From Leptolyngbya sp. O-77 (lineage in GTDB: Bacteria > Cyanobacteriota > Cyanobacteriia > Elainellales > Elainellaceae), in assembly GCF_001548395.1 (NCBI RefSeq), contig NZ_AP017367.1, positions 843,001-907,000 of the forward strand: 64,000 bases of DNA. Direction: 5' to 3'. The notes under the pieces were generated by a model. The model was not told the origin of the DNA. It worked only from the letters and a program-made list of their open reading frames with translations, and did no database searches. Positions 52,397-62,579 of this stretch are shown here, in pieces; positions within the stretch are counted from its first letter, which is position 1, and each line of letters opens with the position of its first letter. Position numbers and translations under genes: made by a program.

Positions 52397-52608
52397 AACG
52401 GTTTAGTAGGGTTCGTATCGTCGAGCAATGTTGCCAAGAAATTAGCTAAAGCGAGGATTATAGCTTGCTTACACCATATCCCAAGAAACAAAATGACGCA
52501 TCTATCTTGCAATAGTCGGCAATGTTATTGGCTGGTCATCTGTTTTGTTTGTTTGTTTGTTTGCTGGTCTATGGCGATCGCCTTTATAAACGCCATCCCT
52601 GAAAAGTG

Positions 52609-52647
52609 TTTACAATTCTTAGCGAAACTGTTACATTAATTTACATA
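52609..52647 (+). promoter_or_regulatory. Hlip promoter with a perfect HLR1 (RpaB) motif
   Basis: TTTACA (52609-52614) and TACATT (52632-52637) have a 17-bp spacer and fit a sigma-70-type promoter. Overlapping the -10 is GTTACATT-AA-TTTACATA (52630-52647), an exact match to the HLR1 consensus of two (G/T)TTACA(T/A)(T/A) units spaced by 2 bp, the binding site of the response regulator RpaB. A site overlapping the -10 would repress under low light, as reported for hli genes; the position here is the inference. Confidence 0.75.
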
Positions 52648-52667
52648 GGATTTTTAGGAGATTTGCA

Positions 52668-52874
52668 ATGAGAGGCGTTGTTACCGAAGAACAAGGTAGA
52701 CAAAATATTTACGCCGTTGAGCCGCAAATGTATGTGGACAGCGAAGTGCGTACAGGCTTCACAGAATATGCTGAAAAGCTCAACGGTCGTCTGGCAATGA
52801 TTGGATTTGTATCGATGCTGCTCCTAGAAGTTCTCACTCACCAAGGGTTGGTGAGCCTTCTGCAAAGCCTCTAA
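52668..52874 (+). CDS. High-light-inducible protein (chlorophyll a/b-binding-like)
   Basis: 68 residues with AGGAG 7 nt before the ATG. The single transmembrane chlorophyll-binding helix has the ExxNGRxAMxGF motif (EKLNGRLAMIGFVSMLLLEVL) that binds chlorophyll and carotenoid. Hlips protect PSII assembly intermediates and free chlorophyll under excess light. The N-terminal VVTEEQGRQNIYAVEPQMYV is typical of longer Hlip/Psb34-like versions. A perfect HLR1 motif lies in its promoter and a terminator follows at 52952, so it is a single-gene unit. Confidence 0.94.
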   Translation: MRGVVTEEQGRQNIYAVEPQMYVDSEVRTGFTEYAEKLNGRLAMIGFVSMLLLEVLTHQGLVSLLQSL

Positions 52875-52951
52875 GGGTTTGGTTAGCAGGTGCGCCCTAA
52901 GGTAGCGCTTTAAACCTTAAGCAGCGCTCTAAGCTGAGAGATGGCTTAGGA

Positions 52952-52994
52952 GAGTCAGGCAGGGATTTTCTGTCTGGCTCTCGTTGTCGTTTTT
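52952..52994 (+). terminator. Terminator of the Hlip gene
   Basis: GAGTCAGGCAG / CTGTCTGGCTC (11 bp, two mismatches) with a 7-nt loop, followed by a T-rich stretch. Confidence 0.7.
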
Positions 52995-53045
52995 AGGATG
53001 TTTTTTTAGGATGTTTTTGAGACTGCGGGTTCCTGATTATCAAGG

Positions 53046-54779
53046 CTAGGGCATTTCGGCGATCGCCATCAGAGACAGCACTCTCGGCAATACTGCTTCC
53101 GGCTGAATCGGCTTATTGATACAAGCGTCGGCAGCGGCGATCGCGGGTGCAGCATAGGGTGAGGCTTCATCGCTTGCCAGGGCAATCACCTTTAAGTGCC
53201 GAGTAAGGGGGCTGTGGCGCAAGTTATGAATCAACTCTGCACCCGCATTTTCGGGCGATTGCACATCAACGATGACGGCATCGGGCTGGAGTAGCTCGAT
53301 CTGGCTAAAGGCAGTAGACCCCTCCAAGACCCACACCACCTGATAGCCAGCGGCCGTCAGCATGTCGCAGATGATGTTAGCCGTTAGCTCATCATTTTCT
53401 ACCAGCACCACCCGCCCCAAAATGGTGCGCCCCAGCCCATCCAAGGCCGGAATGGGCGCAGTCGCCTCCGCTGCATCGTCTTTTGAGCGGGTCGGAAGCT
53501 GAACCGTAAACACCGACCCCACGCCCACCGTAGAATCGACCATAATCCGCCCGCCGTGCAGATCCACGAGTTGCTTGGTTAGCGCTAGCCCCAAGCCTGT
53601 GCCCTGATAGAGCCGCTGGTAGGAGCTATCAAGCTGCTGAAATTTCTGGAAGAGCAAAGGGCGCTGCTGTTCGGGAATGCCGATGCCCGTGTCGATCACC
53701 TGGAATATGGCGTGTTGAGGATCGGTCATCACCCGTAGCGTTACCTTGCCGCCCGCGGCAGTAAACTTTACAGCATTGCTGAGCAGATTCAGCAAAATTT
53801 GCTTGACCCGATGCGGATCAGCTACAAAGCGATCGCGGCTAGGGTCAACTCGCAAGTCCAAAATTAGCTCCACCCCCTGCTTCATCGCCGTTTCTTCGAC
53901 TGCCTTCATACTCTGCTGGGCAATCATCGTCAGCGAAAACGGACTCAGCTTTAGCACGGCCCGCCCCGACTCGACTTGTGACAGGTCAAGGATGTCGTTG
54001 ATGAGTTCTAGCAGGTGCTGCCCGCTGTCGTGAATCGTCTGCAAAAAGCTGCGCTGGCGCGGACTCAGTTCTCCCAAAGACCAGCGCAGCAGCGTTGCAG
54101 ACATGCCGATAATGGTGGTCAACGGGGTTCTCAGTTCATGGCTAACCGCAGCCAGAAACTCACTCTTGGCACGGTTCGCAGTCTGGGCGGCCAGCACCGC
54201 CTCCTGCAAATCGTGGGTACGGGCAACGACCTGCTGCTCCAGCGACGAGCGCTCTGGCAGTAGAACGCGATTTGTCAACAGCGCCACCAGTCGCCGGGTA
54301 AATTCCGTTTGGGCGAGTGGGTCGTTAGGCTGGAGGCGATCGCCCGCTGCCTGTAGCTCCGCCATCAGGTCTGCATCCGCCTCACACCCCTTGCTTAGCG
54401 TCTGCAAAAAGGTGGCGATCGCCCCCGGCTCAAAGGTCAAATCCACCCGCTGCGATCGCTCAGCAACATCCAAATCGCCAGGCCCGCCAGACACACCACC
54501 CTCCTGCGCCCGCCAGCCGCTCAGCAGCACACTAAACGGACGAGACACCAGCACCATAAACTGCTTGCCATCCAGCAGTCGCGCCTGCACTGCTAACGGC
54601 AGCGTCGTCGCATTCAACAGCAGCACCTCCCCAGAGGACTGACCGGAGGACTGAACCCACAGCGCCATCTGTTGAAGCAAATCCTGAAGCTGATGCAGTA
54701 CTGCCAGCGGCAAAATCAGAGAATCAACCGACGGTTCGGGCGTGGGCATATCAGATTGGTGCAGCAGGAACGGAAACAT
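53046..54779 (-). CDS. Hybrid histidine kinase with N-terminal sensory domain and C-terminal receiver
   Basis: The ATG at 54779 (MFPFLLHQSDMPTPEP) has GGAG 6 nt upstream; the GTG at 54818 is less likely. Residues ~20-180 (LLNATTLPLAVQARLLDGKQFMVLVSRPFSVLLSG) form a DICT-like sensory region. Then come HisKA (FLAAVSHELRTPLTTIIGM), HATPase (LLNLLSNAVKFT; VIDTGIGIP; GTGLGLALTKQLV), and a receiver (VVLVENDELTANIICDML ... PDAVIVDVQSPENAG). The phosphoacceptor Asp in the receiver is likely the D of VIVDVQ. The input signal is unknown. It is divergent from the cobN locus, with ~165 bp between the starts. Confidence 0.9.
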   Translation of the reverse strand: MFPFLLHQSDMPTPEPSVDSLILPLAVLHQLQDLLQQMALWVQSSGQSSGEVLLLNATTLPLAVQARLLDGKQFMVLVSRPFSVLLSGWRAQEGGVSGGPGDLDVAERSQRVDLTFEPGAIATFLQTLSKGCEADADLMAELQAAGDRLQPNDPLAQTEFTRRLVALLTNRVLLPERSSLEQQVVARTHDLQEAVLAAQTANRAKSEFLAAVSHELRTPLTTIIGMSATLLRWSLGELSPRQRSFLQTIHDSGQHLLELINDILDLSQVESGRAVLKLSPFSLTMIAQQSMKAVEETAMKQGVELILDLRVDPSRDRFVADPHRVKQILLNLLSNAVKFTAAGGKVTLRVMTDPQHAIFQVIDTGIGIPEQQRPLLFQKFQQLDSSYQRLYQGTGLGLALTKQLVDLHGGRIMVDSTVGVGSVFTVQLPTRSKDDAAEATAPIPALDGLGRTILGRVVLVENDELTANIICDMLTAAGYQVVWVLEGSTAFSQIELLQPDAVIVDVQSPENAGAELIHNLRHSPLTRHLKVIALASDEASPYAAPAIAAADACINKPIQPEAVLPRVLSLMAIAEMP

Positions 54780-54942
54780 ATCTCTCTCCGCTGCCTGGAG
54801 ACGAGATGCAGGGGACACGATAGGACTCTAGACCAAGGGTTTAACAACCGTTCATTATGGTATCCTGCGAGTCTGCCTGGCCCTGAAAGGCATAAGGATC
54901 TTGAAAGATGTTTACCGCAGAGCATAGCTTTTCAACAATACT

Positions 54943-57900
54943 ATGCATCGACTAGCTGCCAGCCCCGGCGGCTGGAATCCCCGACACCGAAGGCGTGATT
55001 TTTCTGGAGCAAACGCCCCGCGCCCATCGTCTTTCTTACTGCCGCCGACACAGATATCCAGAGCCTTGCCCATGCCCTGCCCCATCTGCCTACTGGCGTT
55101 CCCGTCCTGCGCGTTGCCAGCTTGCTTCAGCTTCAGCAGCAGCTCAGCATCGACACCTACGCTGAAGAAGTCCTCAACAAGGCCCAGGTCATTATTCTGC
55201 GCCTGCTGGGTGGACGCGCCTACTGGCCCTACGGGCTAGACGTGCTGAAACAAACCGTTGCCCAAACGGGCGCAACGCTGTTTGTGCTGCCCGGAGACGA
55301 TCGCCCCGACCCCGACCTGCTTAGCCATTCCACTGCCCCCCTCACCGCGGTTCATCGCCTCTGGCAATACCTCACCGAAGGCGGACAAGAAAACTGGATC
55401 AACGCTCTCCTATTTTTGTCTGACGAATACTTTGGGCAGACTTTTAACCCACCGCCCCCCCGACCTGTTCCCAAAATCGGCATATATCCAGGAACAGGGA
55501 GCTACAACAAACCCTGCAAGCAGACGTCTGCCCCCCCACCCGCCCCAAACGCCGCCCTCCTCTTCTATCGGGCCCACTACCTGGCGGGTAACACGCAGCC
55601 CATTGACACGCTGTGCGAAATGCTCTCCGCGCGGGGAATGCGACCGCTTCCGGTGTTTGTCTCCTCACTGCGCGATCCAGAAGTCCAGGCAGAACTGCTG
55701 ACGCTGCTCCAGCCGCAGAGCGAAGAACCCGTGCAGGTAGTGCTGAACACGACGAGCTTTTCGCTGGCTCGACTGGAAGACAATGCGCCGGATGTAGATT
55801 TGTGGACGCAACTGGATGTGCCTGTGCTTCAGGTGATTCTCAGCGGTGGCACGCGGGAACAGTGGCAGGTGCAAAGCCGGGGGCTGTCGCCGCGCGATGT
55901 GGCAATGAATGTGGCGCTGCCAGAGGTAGACGGGCGGATCATCAGCCGGGCTGTGTCGTTCAAAACGGTGCAAACGCGGCATGATGGGTTAGAAACCGAT
56001 GTGGTGGGCTATGAAGCGGTGGGCGATCGCCTCCAGTTTGTCGCCGATCTGGCCGCCGCCTGGGTGCGCCTTCGCCAAACGCCCCCCGCAGAGCGCCGCG
56101 TTGCCCTGATCCTGGCTAACTATCCCACCCGCAACGGCCGCCTCGCCAATGGCGTTGGCCTCGACACCCCCGCCAGCACCGTCGAAATCCTGAAGGCTCT
56201 AAAGCAAGCGGGCTACACTCTGGGCGATATTCCCGCCACAGGCGACGACCTGATCCGCCGCCTCACCGCCGGCCCCACCAACGACCCCGAAGCCCAGCAC
56301 CGCCCCCATTGCCCAATCCCCTTGCGCTGGGCGATTACCAAGCCTATTTCCAAACCCTGCCGCCGACAGTGCAGCAACAACTGGGCGATCGCTGGGGAGA
56401 CTGCGGGAGTCCTGATTCCCAGGACTGCCTTCCCATTCCCGGCATTCAGCTTGGCAATCTTTTTATCGGTATCCAGCCCAGTCGTGGCTATGACCTTGAT
56501 CCCAGCCTAAACTACCACGCGCCAGACCTGGAGCCAACCCATGCGTACCTGGCGTTTTATCATTGGGTGCGATCGCACTTTGGGGCCCATGCGATCGTTC
56601 ATGTGGGCAAGCACGGCAACCTGGAGTGGCTACCCTGGCAAGGGCGTGGCGCTCTCGGCCACCCTGCTATCCCGAAATTGCCCTGGGCCCGCTGCCCCAT
56701 CTCTATCCCCTTTATCGTCAACGATCCGGGCGAAGGCTCCCAGGCAAAGCGCCCGCGCCCCAGGCGGGTGATTATTGACCACCTGACGCCGCCCCCTCAC
56801 CCCGCGCCGAACTTTACGGCCCCGCTCCAGCAGCTTGAGACGCTGGTGGATGAATACTACGAGGCGCAAAGCCTTGACCCCATCGCGGCTACCTGTTATC
56901 CGCGATCGCCTCCTGACCCTGTTCCAGCAAACCCAGGTTTTGCAGGATTTGGGGGCTAACGGCTGACTCTGCCGATTCTAGGGAAATTGAGGCACTCCTG
57001 CCCAACCCTCGACACCTATCTATGCGAACTCAAAGAAGCCCAGATCCGCGATGGGCTGCATATTTTAGGACAATGCCCCCAGCGGACGGCAGTTGCGAGA
57101 TCTGGTGGTGGCGATCGCCCGCCATCCCACCCCCCCGCTATCCGGGCCTCACACGGGCGATCGCCCAACACTGGCACCTCGACGTTGACCCGCTCACCGC
57201 CGATCCCGCCCAGCCCCCTCACGCCTGACCAAATTCACCAGGCGCTCACCGTTCCCAAGCTTGCCCCCAACCCCGCCATCCTTCGAAACGCCGCCGACCT
57301 AATCGACCTGATCGAGCAAGAAGCCGCCCTTCAGGTCGATCAAGCAATTGGAGAGCCAGTTGGGGGAACTGTATCATGTCACAGCGCGCTCGGATCACGA
57401 AGCCAGTCATCTCCTCCCCTTTGCCCTCCTGCCCTGCCCTCCCGCGCCACCACCCCCCAGGAACTTAGTCACCTGTTGCGGGGGGGCTAGAGGGGCGCTA
57501 CGTGCCCAGCGGGGCTTCTGGTGCGCCGACGCGGGGGGCGACCCGAAGTGCTGCCGACAGGGCGCAATTTCTACTCGGTGGATATCCGGGCGATTCCCAC
57601 AGAAAGCGCCTGGGACGTGGGGCGCAGGGCAGCAGAGGCGCTGATCGAGCGCTATACCCAGGAAAACGGCGAATATCCGCAAACGCTGGGGCTGTCGATG
57701 TGGGGCACGGCGACCATGCGGACGGGCGGCGACGACCTGGCAGAAGCGCTGGCGCTGCTGGGGCGTGCGTCCGGTGTGGGGATGGCGCGTCGCGGCGCGT
57801 GGTAGATTTCGAGGTTTTGCCGGTGTCGCTTTTGGGACGGCCGCGAGTGGATGTGACGCTGCGAATTTCTGGCTTTTTCCGCGATGCGTTTCCCAATCTG

Positions 57901-58770
57901 ATCGATCTGTTTCACCAGGCGGTGACGGTCGTTTCTCAGCTTGATGAGCCGCCCGCAGACAATCCCCTAGCGGCGCGGGTGCGGCAAGAGGCGGCCCAGT
58001 GGCAGGCAGCGGGGCTGACCCCAGAGCAGGCAGAAGGGCGATCGCGCTACCGAATTTTTGGCTCGAAGCCAGGAGCCTACGGGGCGGGTCTACAGGGCCT
58101 AATCGACGCGCAAAACTGGACAACCGACGCCGACCTGGCCCGCGCCTATATCAATTGGAGCTGCTATGCCTACACAGGACAGGGCGAAGGCAGAGCTGCG
58201 CCGGAAGCCTTTGAGTCGCGCCTGAAATCCCTGCAAATCGTGCTGCACAACCAGGACAACCGCGAACACGACCTGCTCGATTCAGACGACTATTATCAGT
58301 TTCAGGGCGGCATGACGGTGGCTACCCGCGCCCTCACGGGGCAAACCCCGCAGGTGTATTTCGGTGACCACGCCTTACCCGAAAAGCCTAAAATTCGCAC
58401 CCTCCGGGAAGAGATCGCCCGTGTCTATCGCTCTCGCGTGGTCAACCCTAAGTGGATCGAGGGCGTGATGCGGCATGGCTATAAGGGTGCCTTCGAGATG
58501 GCAGCGACCGTGGATTATCTGTTTGCCTATGATGCAACGACGCGCTGCGTGGCGGACTATATGTATGAAGGCGTGGCGCAAGCCTACGTGCTGGATGAAA
58601 CAGTGCAGGCGTTCGTGCAGGAAAAAAATCCCTGGGCCCTGCGCGACATGACCGAGCGGCTGCTAGAGGCGCACCAGCGGGGGCTATGGGCGCAGGCTCC
58701 GGGGGATATGCTAAATCGACTGAGGGCGATCGCCCTCCAGGCTGAAGCCCACATCGAATCTCGCCTGTAA
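54943..58770 (+). pseudogene. cobN: CobN cobaltochelatase-like gene with about 18 +1 frameshifts
   Basis: The sequence encodes a ~1270-residue CobN, the large subunit of cobaltochelatase (inserts Co2+ in aerobic cobalamin synthesis), distributed over all three frames. Conserved blocks are NKAQVIILRLLGGRAYWPYG, ALLFYRAHYLAGNT, PVFVSSLRDPEVQAEL, VHVGKHGNLEWLPW, LVDEYYEAQSLDP, IRDGLHILGQCP, EVLPTGRNFYSVD, and DLLDSDDYYQFQGGM. Each frame change is explained by removing one C or G from a run, for example CCCC at 54979-54982 and 55016-55019, CCCCC at 56303-56307, CCCC at 56318-56321, CCCC at 56878-56881, and GGGGG at 56951-56955. Between shifts the codons stay conserved. Most shifts (all but two) lie in 56.3-57.8 kb. 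Either an assembly artefact or a newly dead gene. ATG 54943 (MHRLAASPGGW) is the start. Confidence 0.92.
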
Positions 58771-58955
58771 GTCTCCCGATAAGTCTCCCGAAATATACGC
58801 ATCCCGAAATGGAAGTCTCTTAAAAACACAGATCTCGCAAAGGAAAATCAGTACACGGTTCTTTAGCGTTGCCATGTGCATTACGCTTTGAGCCGATTTG
58901 AAAGCGCTACTATACAGGCAAGCTCTCTAATTTTTTGCCAGCCCTCTCTAAACGC

Positions 58956-60020
58956 ATGACTCCCTTCCGCCGGGTTCTCACGGGCGCGGTCTTGTTCCTG
59001 ATTACCATCATCGTGGCAACCGCCGGATACATGATCGCGGGCTGGACGTTTCTAGATGCGATTTATCAGGTTGTCATCACGGTCTTTGGCGTTGGCTTTG
59101 GCGAAGTGAATCCGATTACAACGCCAGTCCTGCGCCTATTTACCATGCTGGTGATCATTGGCGGCACCTCCTCAGCAGTCTACGCCGTGGGGGGGATTGT
59201 GCAGATGATTACCGAGGGAGAAATCAATCGGGCACTGGGAGTCAGACGCATGTTAAAAGCCATTGAAACCCTGGAAAACCACACAATTATTTGCGGCTTT
59301 GGGCGCATGGGACAAATCCTGGCGCGGGAGCTGACGGACAAGCAGAAGCCTTTCGTCATTATCGATAACGATGCCGGCCGCGTGGTTGAGGCCCAGGAAA
59401 TGAGCTATCTGGTAATCAGCGGCAACGCCACCGATGAAGAAGTGCTAGAGCTAGCAGGGATTCGGCGAGCCAGATATCTAGCGACGGTGCTGCCGGATGA
59501 CGCGGCGAATGTGTTCATCACGCTGACCGCACGGGGTATGAACCCAGCACTATCCATTTTGGCGCGGGGGGAATATCCCAGCACCGAGCGCAAACTCCGG
59601 CTTGCGGGCGCAAACCACGTCGTGCTGCCTGCCACCATCTGCGCGATGCGAATGTCCCAAATGATCACGCACCCGGCCTCCCTTGACTTGCTGAACCACA
59701 ACGACGGCAGCAGTACGCTGAATGAATTGCTGGGAAATCTGGACATGCAGCTCGACGAGTTGCGGGTGTCTCGTGGTTCGGCTCTAATTGGCAGCTTTGT
59801 AAAAGATCTGGAAGTGAGGGGGCGCGGGCAGGTCGGCCGCACCTATCTGATTGTGGCCCTGCGACGAGCAGACGGAACCTTGATTATGAATCCTGGTTCC
59901 ACGGTTGTGCTGCATGAGGATGACACGGTGATTGTGATGGGGCACAGGGGCGACATGCCCAAGTTGGCAGAAGAGTTATCGCTCAAACGGCAAATTCGCT
60001 ATCGCGGTGCAAAGCTTTAG
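58956..60020 (+). CDS. Potassium channel with TrkA-type RCK domain
   Basis: The ATG at 58956 (MTPFRRVLTGAVLFLIT) fits; one at 58935 is alternative. Two membrane helices (VLFLITIIVATAGYMIAGW and RLFTMLVIIGGTSSAVYAVGG) flank a pore loop VVITVFGVGFGEVNPIT with filter core GVGFGE. The RCK/TrkA-N domain follows: HTIICGFGRMGQILA, VIIDNDAGRV, ISGNATDEEVL, LDLLNHN, and a C-terminal TrkA-C-type domain (RTYLIVALRRADGTLIMNPGSTVV). It gates K+ by NAD(H) or nucleotides. The Thr of TVGYG is replaced by Gly. Confidence 0.9.
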   Translation: MTPFRRVLTGAVLFLITIIVATAGYMIAGWTFLDAIYQVVITVFGVGFGEVNPITTPVLRLFTMLVIIGGTSSAVYAVGGIVQMITEGEINRALGVRRMLKAIETLENHTIICGFGRMGQILARELTDKQKPFVIIDNDAGRVVEAQEMSYLVISGNATDEEVLELAGIRRARYLATVLPDDAANVFITLTARGMNPALSILARGEYPSTERKLRLAGANHVVLPATICAMRMSQMITHPASLDLLNHNDGSSTLNELLGNLDMQLDELRVSRGSALIGSFVKDLEVRGRGQVGRTYLIVALRRADGTLIMNPGSTVVLHEDDTVIVMGHRGDMPKLAEELSLKRQIRYRGAKL

Positions 60021-60229
60021 TCAACGAATGCATTTAATGCGTATTTTAATGCAATCGTTTAATGAAACATTGGGGGCGATCGCCCCAGATCTTCCTGCCC
60101 AATTTGTGCTGCATTTCTTAAGAGAATCTAACGTTCTTTCTGACCCATCCGTCTCTAAACTGGCACTCAGATAAGCTTCAAAGATCAGTGAGATGGTTGT
60201 TATGTTGTTTCACAGGAAACACTAACACG

Positions 60230-61428
60230 ATGAGGATTAGTAAAAAATGGGCAGTGCTAGCAGGCTTTTTGCTAGCGCTAGTTACGTCAGTCTCAATTAG
60301 CTTTGCAAACACCCCATCAGGGTTATCTGAAGCAGAGGCTTTATTGGCTGCTGCCGCACGGGAATCAGGTCGTCCGAGCTATTCTGAAAGCACGGCTGTT
60401 AGCTTTAAACCAAGCGAAAACCAAGCGACAATGTGTATCTGAAAAGCGCGTTGGCAGTTGACTTTACGCCGGACAAAGCAACTGTTAAATTGCCGCTTTA
60501 TCGAGGTCTTTCACCCCAAGGCGAGTCCGTTTATTACATTCTGACTGAGGCTTCCGATTTTGAGGTAGCTAAAAAATTGGGCATCAATTTTGCACCCAAA
60601 ATGAGGAATGTAATTGGCACTTCGGGGGCGCAATCTGTCACGCTTGAAAACGGAATTATTCGGTTTCGAGGCAACGTCGATTTCTCACCCCGCTACGAAG
60701 TAGAACCGGGCAGTCCGTATCCTTTTCCACCCAAAGTGGCGAAGCCTGGGGCGATCGCCGATGCACAATGGTCTTCAATGGCAGTGCTGCCCAGCAATGT
60801 GGTACTCAATGCTCAGATGGTTCACAATGCTTCTGGAAGCCACGATCGCCTGGTCGATATTGACCTTGAAAAGCGAACCGCTACGATGTCTATCCTCGAC
60901 GGGTTTCAGGGTGGGCGGCAGTATTTCTATCACCTGGTCACGGATGTATCGGCAGACGTTCCCTCGGTGCTAGAAAAGGGCGTTTTTGCGCCAGCCCTGG
61001 CCAACATCCCCGCCTTTGGCAAATCGCTACCCTCTGACCAATCTGCGCTGTTGGGATTTTCGCCCGTACTCAACGGCATCACTGACACTAGCACGGGTGA
61101 GCATCAGGGGTTTGCGGCCTCCCTTGCAAACAATGGCATCGACCCAATCAACGTGTTTCCCTACGCTCCATCCAACGACGATCCCTCAGCTTCTAACAAC
61201 TACAGCCCGCTGTGGGATGCCCATGTGAGCATGTGGACTGAAAGGGCGATCGCCGAAAACAAAGGCAGACGCATCACCTCGTTTGAGGATCTGGAGGGAT
61301 TGATCAAATCTGGCATGGTCACAAGCGCCTACATCAACCCAGAGGGTCCGGGAAATGCCTGGCTCTACGGACTGCGACCCACAAGGGCAACGATCAACTG
61401 CCCCGTGATTGCTCACCCAATTCTCTAA
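60230..61428 (+). pseudogene. Secreted protein gene broken by an 11-bp tandem duplication
   Basis: The first frame (60230-60442) encodes a signal peptide (MRISKKWAVLAGFLLALVTS...FA-NT) and the start of the mature protein. The body continues in another frame from LKSALAVDFTPDKATVKL to 61428 with YYILTEASDFEVAKKLGINF and VDIDLEKRTATMSILDGFQGG, SVLEKGVFAPALANIPAFG, and DAHVSMWTERAIAENKG. AAACCAAGCGA occurs twice in direct succession (60407-60417, 60418-60428). Removing one copy joins FKPSDN to VYLKSA in frame and gives a ~395-residue protein. I do not recognise the function; a periplasmic or extracellular role is inferred. Confidence 0.85.
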
Positions 61429-61450
61429 CCCTGGCAAGAGTTCTATAAAA

Positions 61451-61505
61451 CAGTTTTCCGTGAGCATGTACGCCCACGGAAAACTGCTGCTTTTGCTTTT
61501 TTTGA
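61451..61505. terminator. Bidirectional terminator between the secreted-protein gene and atpG
   Basis: A perfect 12-bp stem CAGTTTTCCGTG / CACGGAAAACTG (61451-61462 and 61475-61486) with a 12-nt loop. A T-rich tract follows on the plus strand and an A/T-rich flank precedes it, so it can serve both convergent genes. Confidence 0.9.
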
Positions 61506-61514
61506 AAGCCTGAT

Positions 61515-62465
61515 CTACTGCAAAGCGTTTGCGCCTGCAACCACTTCAAGAATTTCTTGAGTAATTGCTGCCTGGCGTGCCTTGTTGTAGGTCAGCGTCA
61601 GAGTCTTCATCAGTTCGCTGGCGTTGTCGCTGGCGTTATTCATTGCCGTCATTCGAGCAGCCAACTCGCTAGCTGCTGACTCTTGCAGGGCCCGCAGCAG
61701 TTGGTTATTCAGATAAAGCGGCAGCAGCGCATTCAAAATTTGCACCGGATCTTGTTCAAAAATCATGTCTTGGGGAAACGAGCGGGCATCCGGTGCGGCC
61801 ACCTTCTGTCGCTCCACCGCAAACTCACCGCCTCGGGTCGTCAGCCGGAAGATCTCGTCATCGGGTGTTTCAAGTCCTTGCGGATCTAGAGGCAGCAAGG
61901 TTTGAATCACCGGGCGAGAGCTGACCAGCGACACAAACTTGGTATAAATCAGCTCGACCCGATCCACCGTTTCTGATAGGAACAGAGACAGCACTTCATC
62001 GGAAATTTTAGCGGCTTCGGCTGCGGTCGGAATTTGCTCCAAGCCAGAAAAGCTCGCATCGATGGGCTGGCTGCGGCGTTGGAAATACTGCAAAGCTTTC
62101 CGCCCAACGATGACAAAGCGATAGTTGAGACCTTCGGCCTGTAGCTCACGGGCACGGGACTCGGCCCGCTTGATGATGTTGCTGTTGTAGCCGCCGCATA
62201 GACCGCGATCGCCCGAAATCACCAGCAGGCCAACTGTTTGAACCTCCCGCGACTTTAGCAGCGGCAGATCCACATCTTCAAACTGCATCCGCGCCTGCAA
62301 GCCGTATAGCACCTGCGCCAGGCGATCGGCAAAGGGACGAGTCGCGATGACCTGTTCCTGGGCGCGACGGACTTTTGCAGAGGCCACCAAGCGCATCGCC
62401 TCTGTAATTTTTTTGGTATTCTTGACCGACTGAATGCGATCGCGAATTGCCTTCAGGTTTGCCAT
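61515..62465 (-). CDS. atpG: ATP synthase F1 gamma subunit
   Basis: 316 residues, the cyanobacterial length. The N-terminal ANLKAIRDRIQSVKNTKKITEAMRLVASAKVRRAQ and C-terminal ELAARMTAMNNASDNASELMKTLTLTYNKARQAAITQEILEVVAGANAL form the central-shaft coil. ISGDRGLCGGYNSNIIKRAE is the conserved core, and the middle of the chain carries the photosynthetic-type insert. It is downstream of atpA on the same strand with a 114-bp gap, as in cyanobacterial atp operons. Confidence 0.96.
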   Translation of the reverse strand: MANLKAIRDRIQSVKNTKKITEAMRLVASAKVRRAQEQVIATRPFADRLAQVLYGLQARMQFEDVDLPLLKSREVQTVGLLVISGDRGLCGGYNSNIIKRAESRARELQAEGLNYRFVIVGRKALQYFQRRSQPIDASFSGLEQIPTAAEAAKISDEVLSLFLSETVDRVELIYTKFVSLVSSRPVIQTLLPLDPQGLETPDDEIFRLTTRGGEFAVERQKVAAPDARSFPQDMIFEQDPVQILNALLPLYLNNQLLRALQESAASELAARMTAMNNASDNASELMKTLTLTYNKARQAAITQEILEVVAGANALQ

Positions 62466-62500
62466 AGTTTAGGAGTTAGGAATTAAGGGTTAGGGGTCGA
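62466..62500. repeat. GTTAGG-type heptanucleotide repeats upstream of atpG
   Basis: GGAGTTAGGAATTAAGGGTTAGGGG precedes the atpG start directly on the opposite reading; it is the same heptamer family as at 12811-12840. The 114-bp gap is otherwise unremarkable. Confidence 0.6.
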
Positions 62501-62579
62501 AGCGGTTGAAGGGAAGAGGCAGGCATTAGAAACACAAACCCATGCTGATTCATAATGCCTGTCCCCTAACACCTCATCC

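Noticed and set aside
52541..52570. GTTTGTTTGTTTG run upstream of the Hlip gene considered as a phase-variable tract
   Set aside because: It lies 60 bp upstream of the predicted -35, outside the promoter and not in a coding frame.
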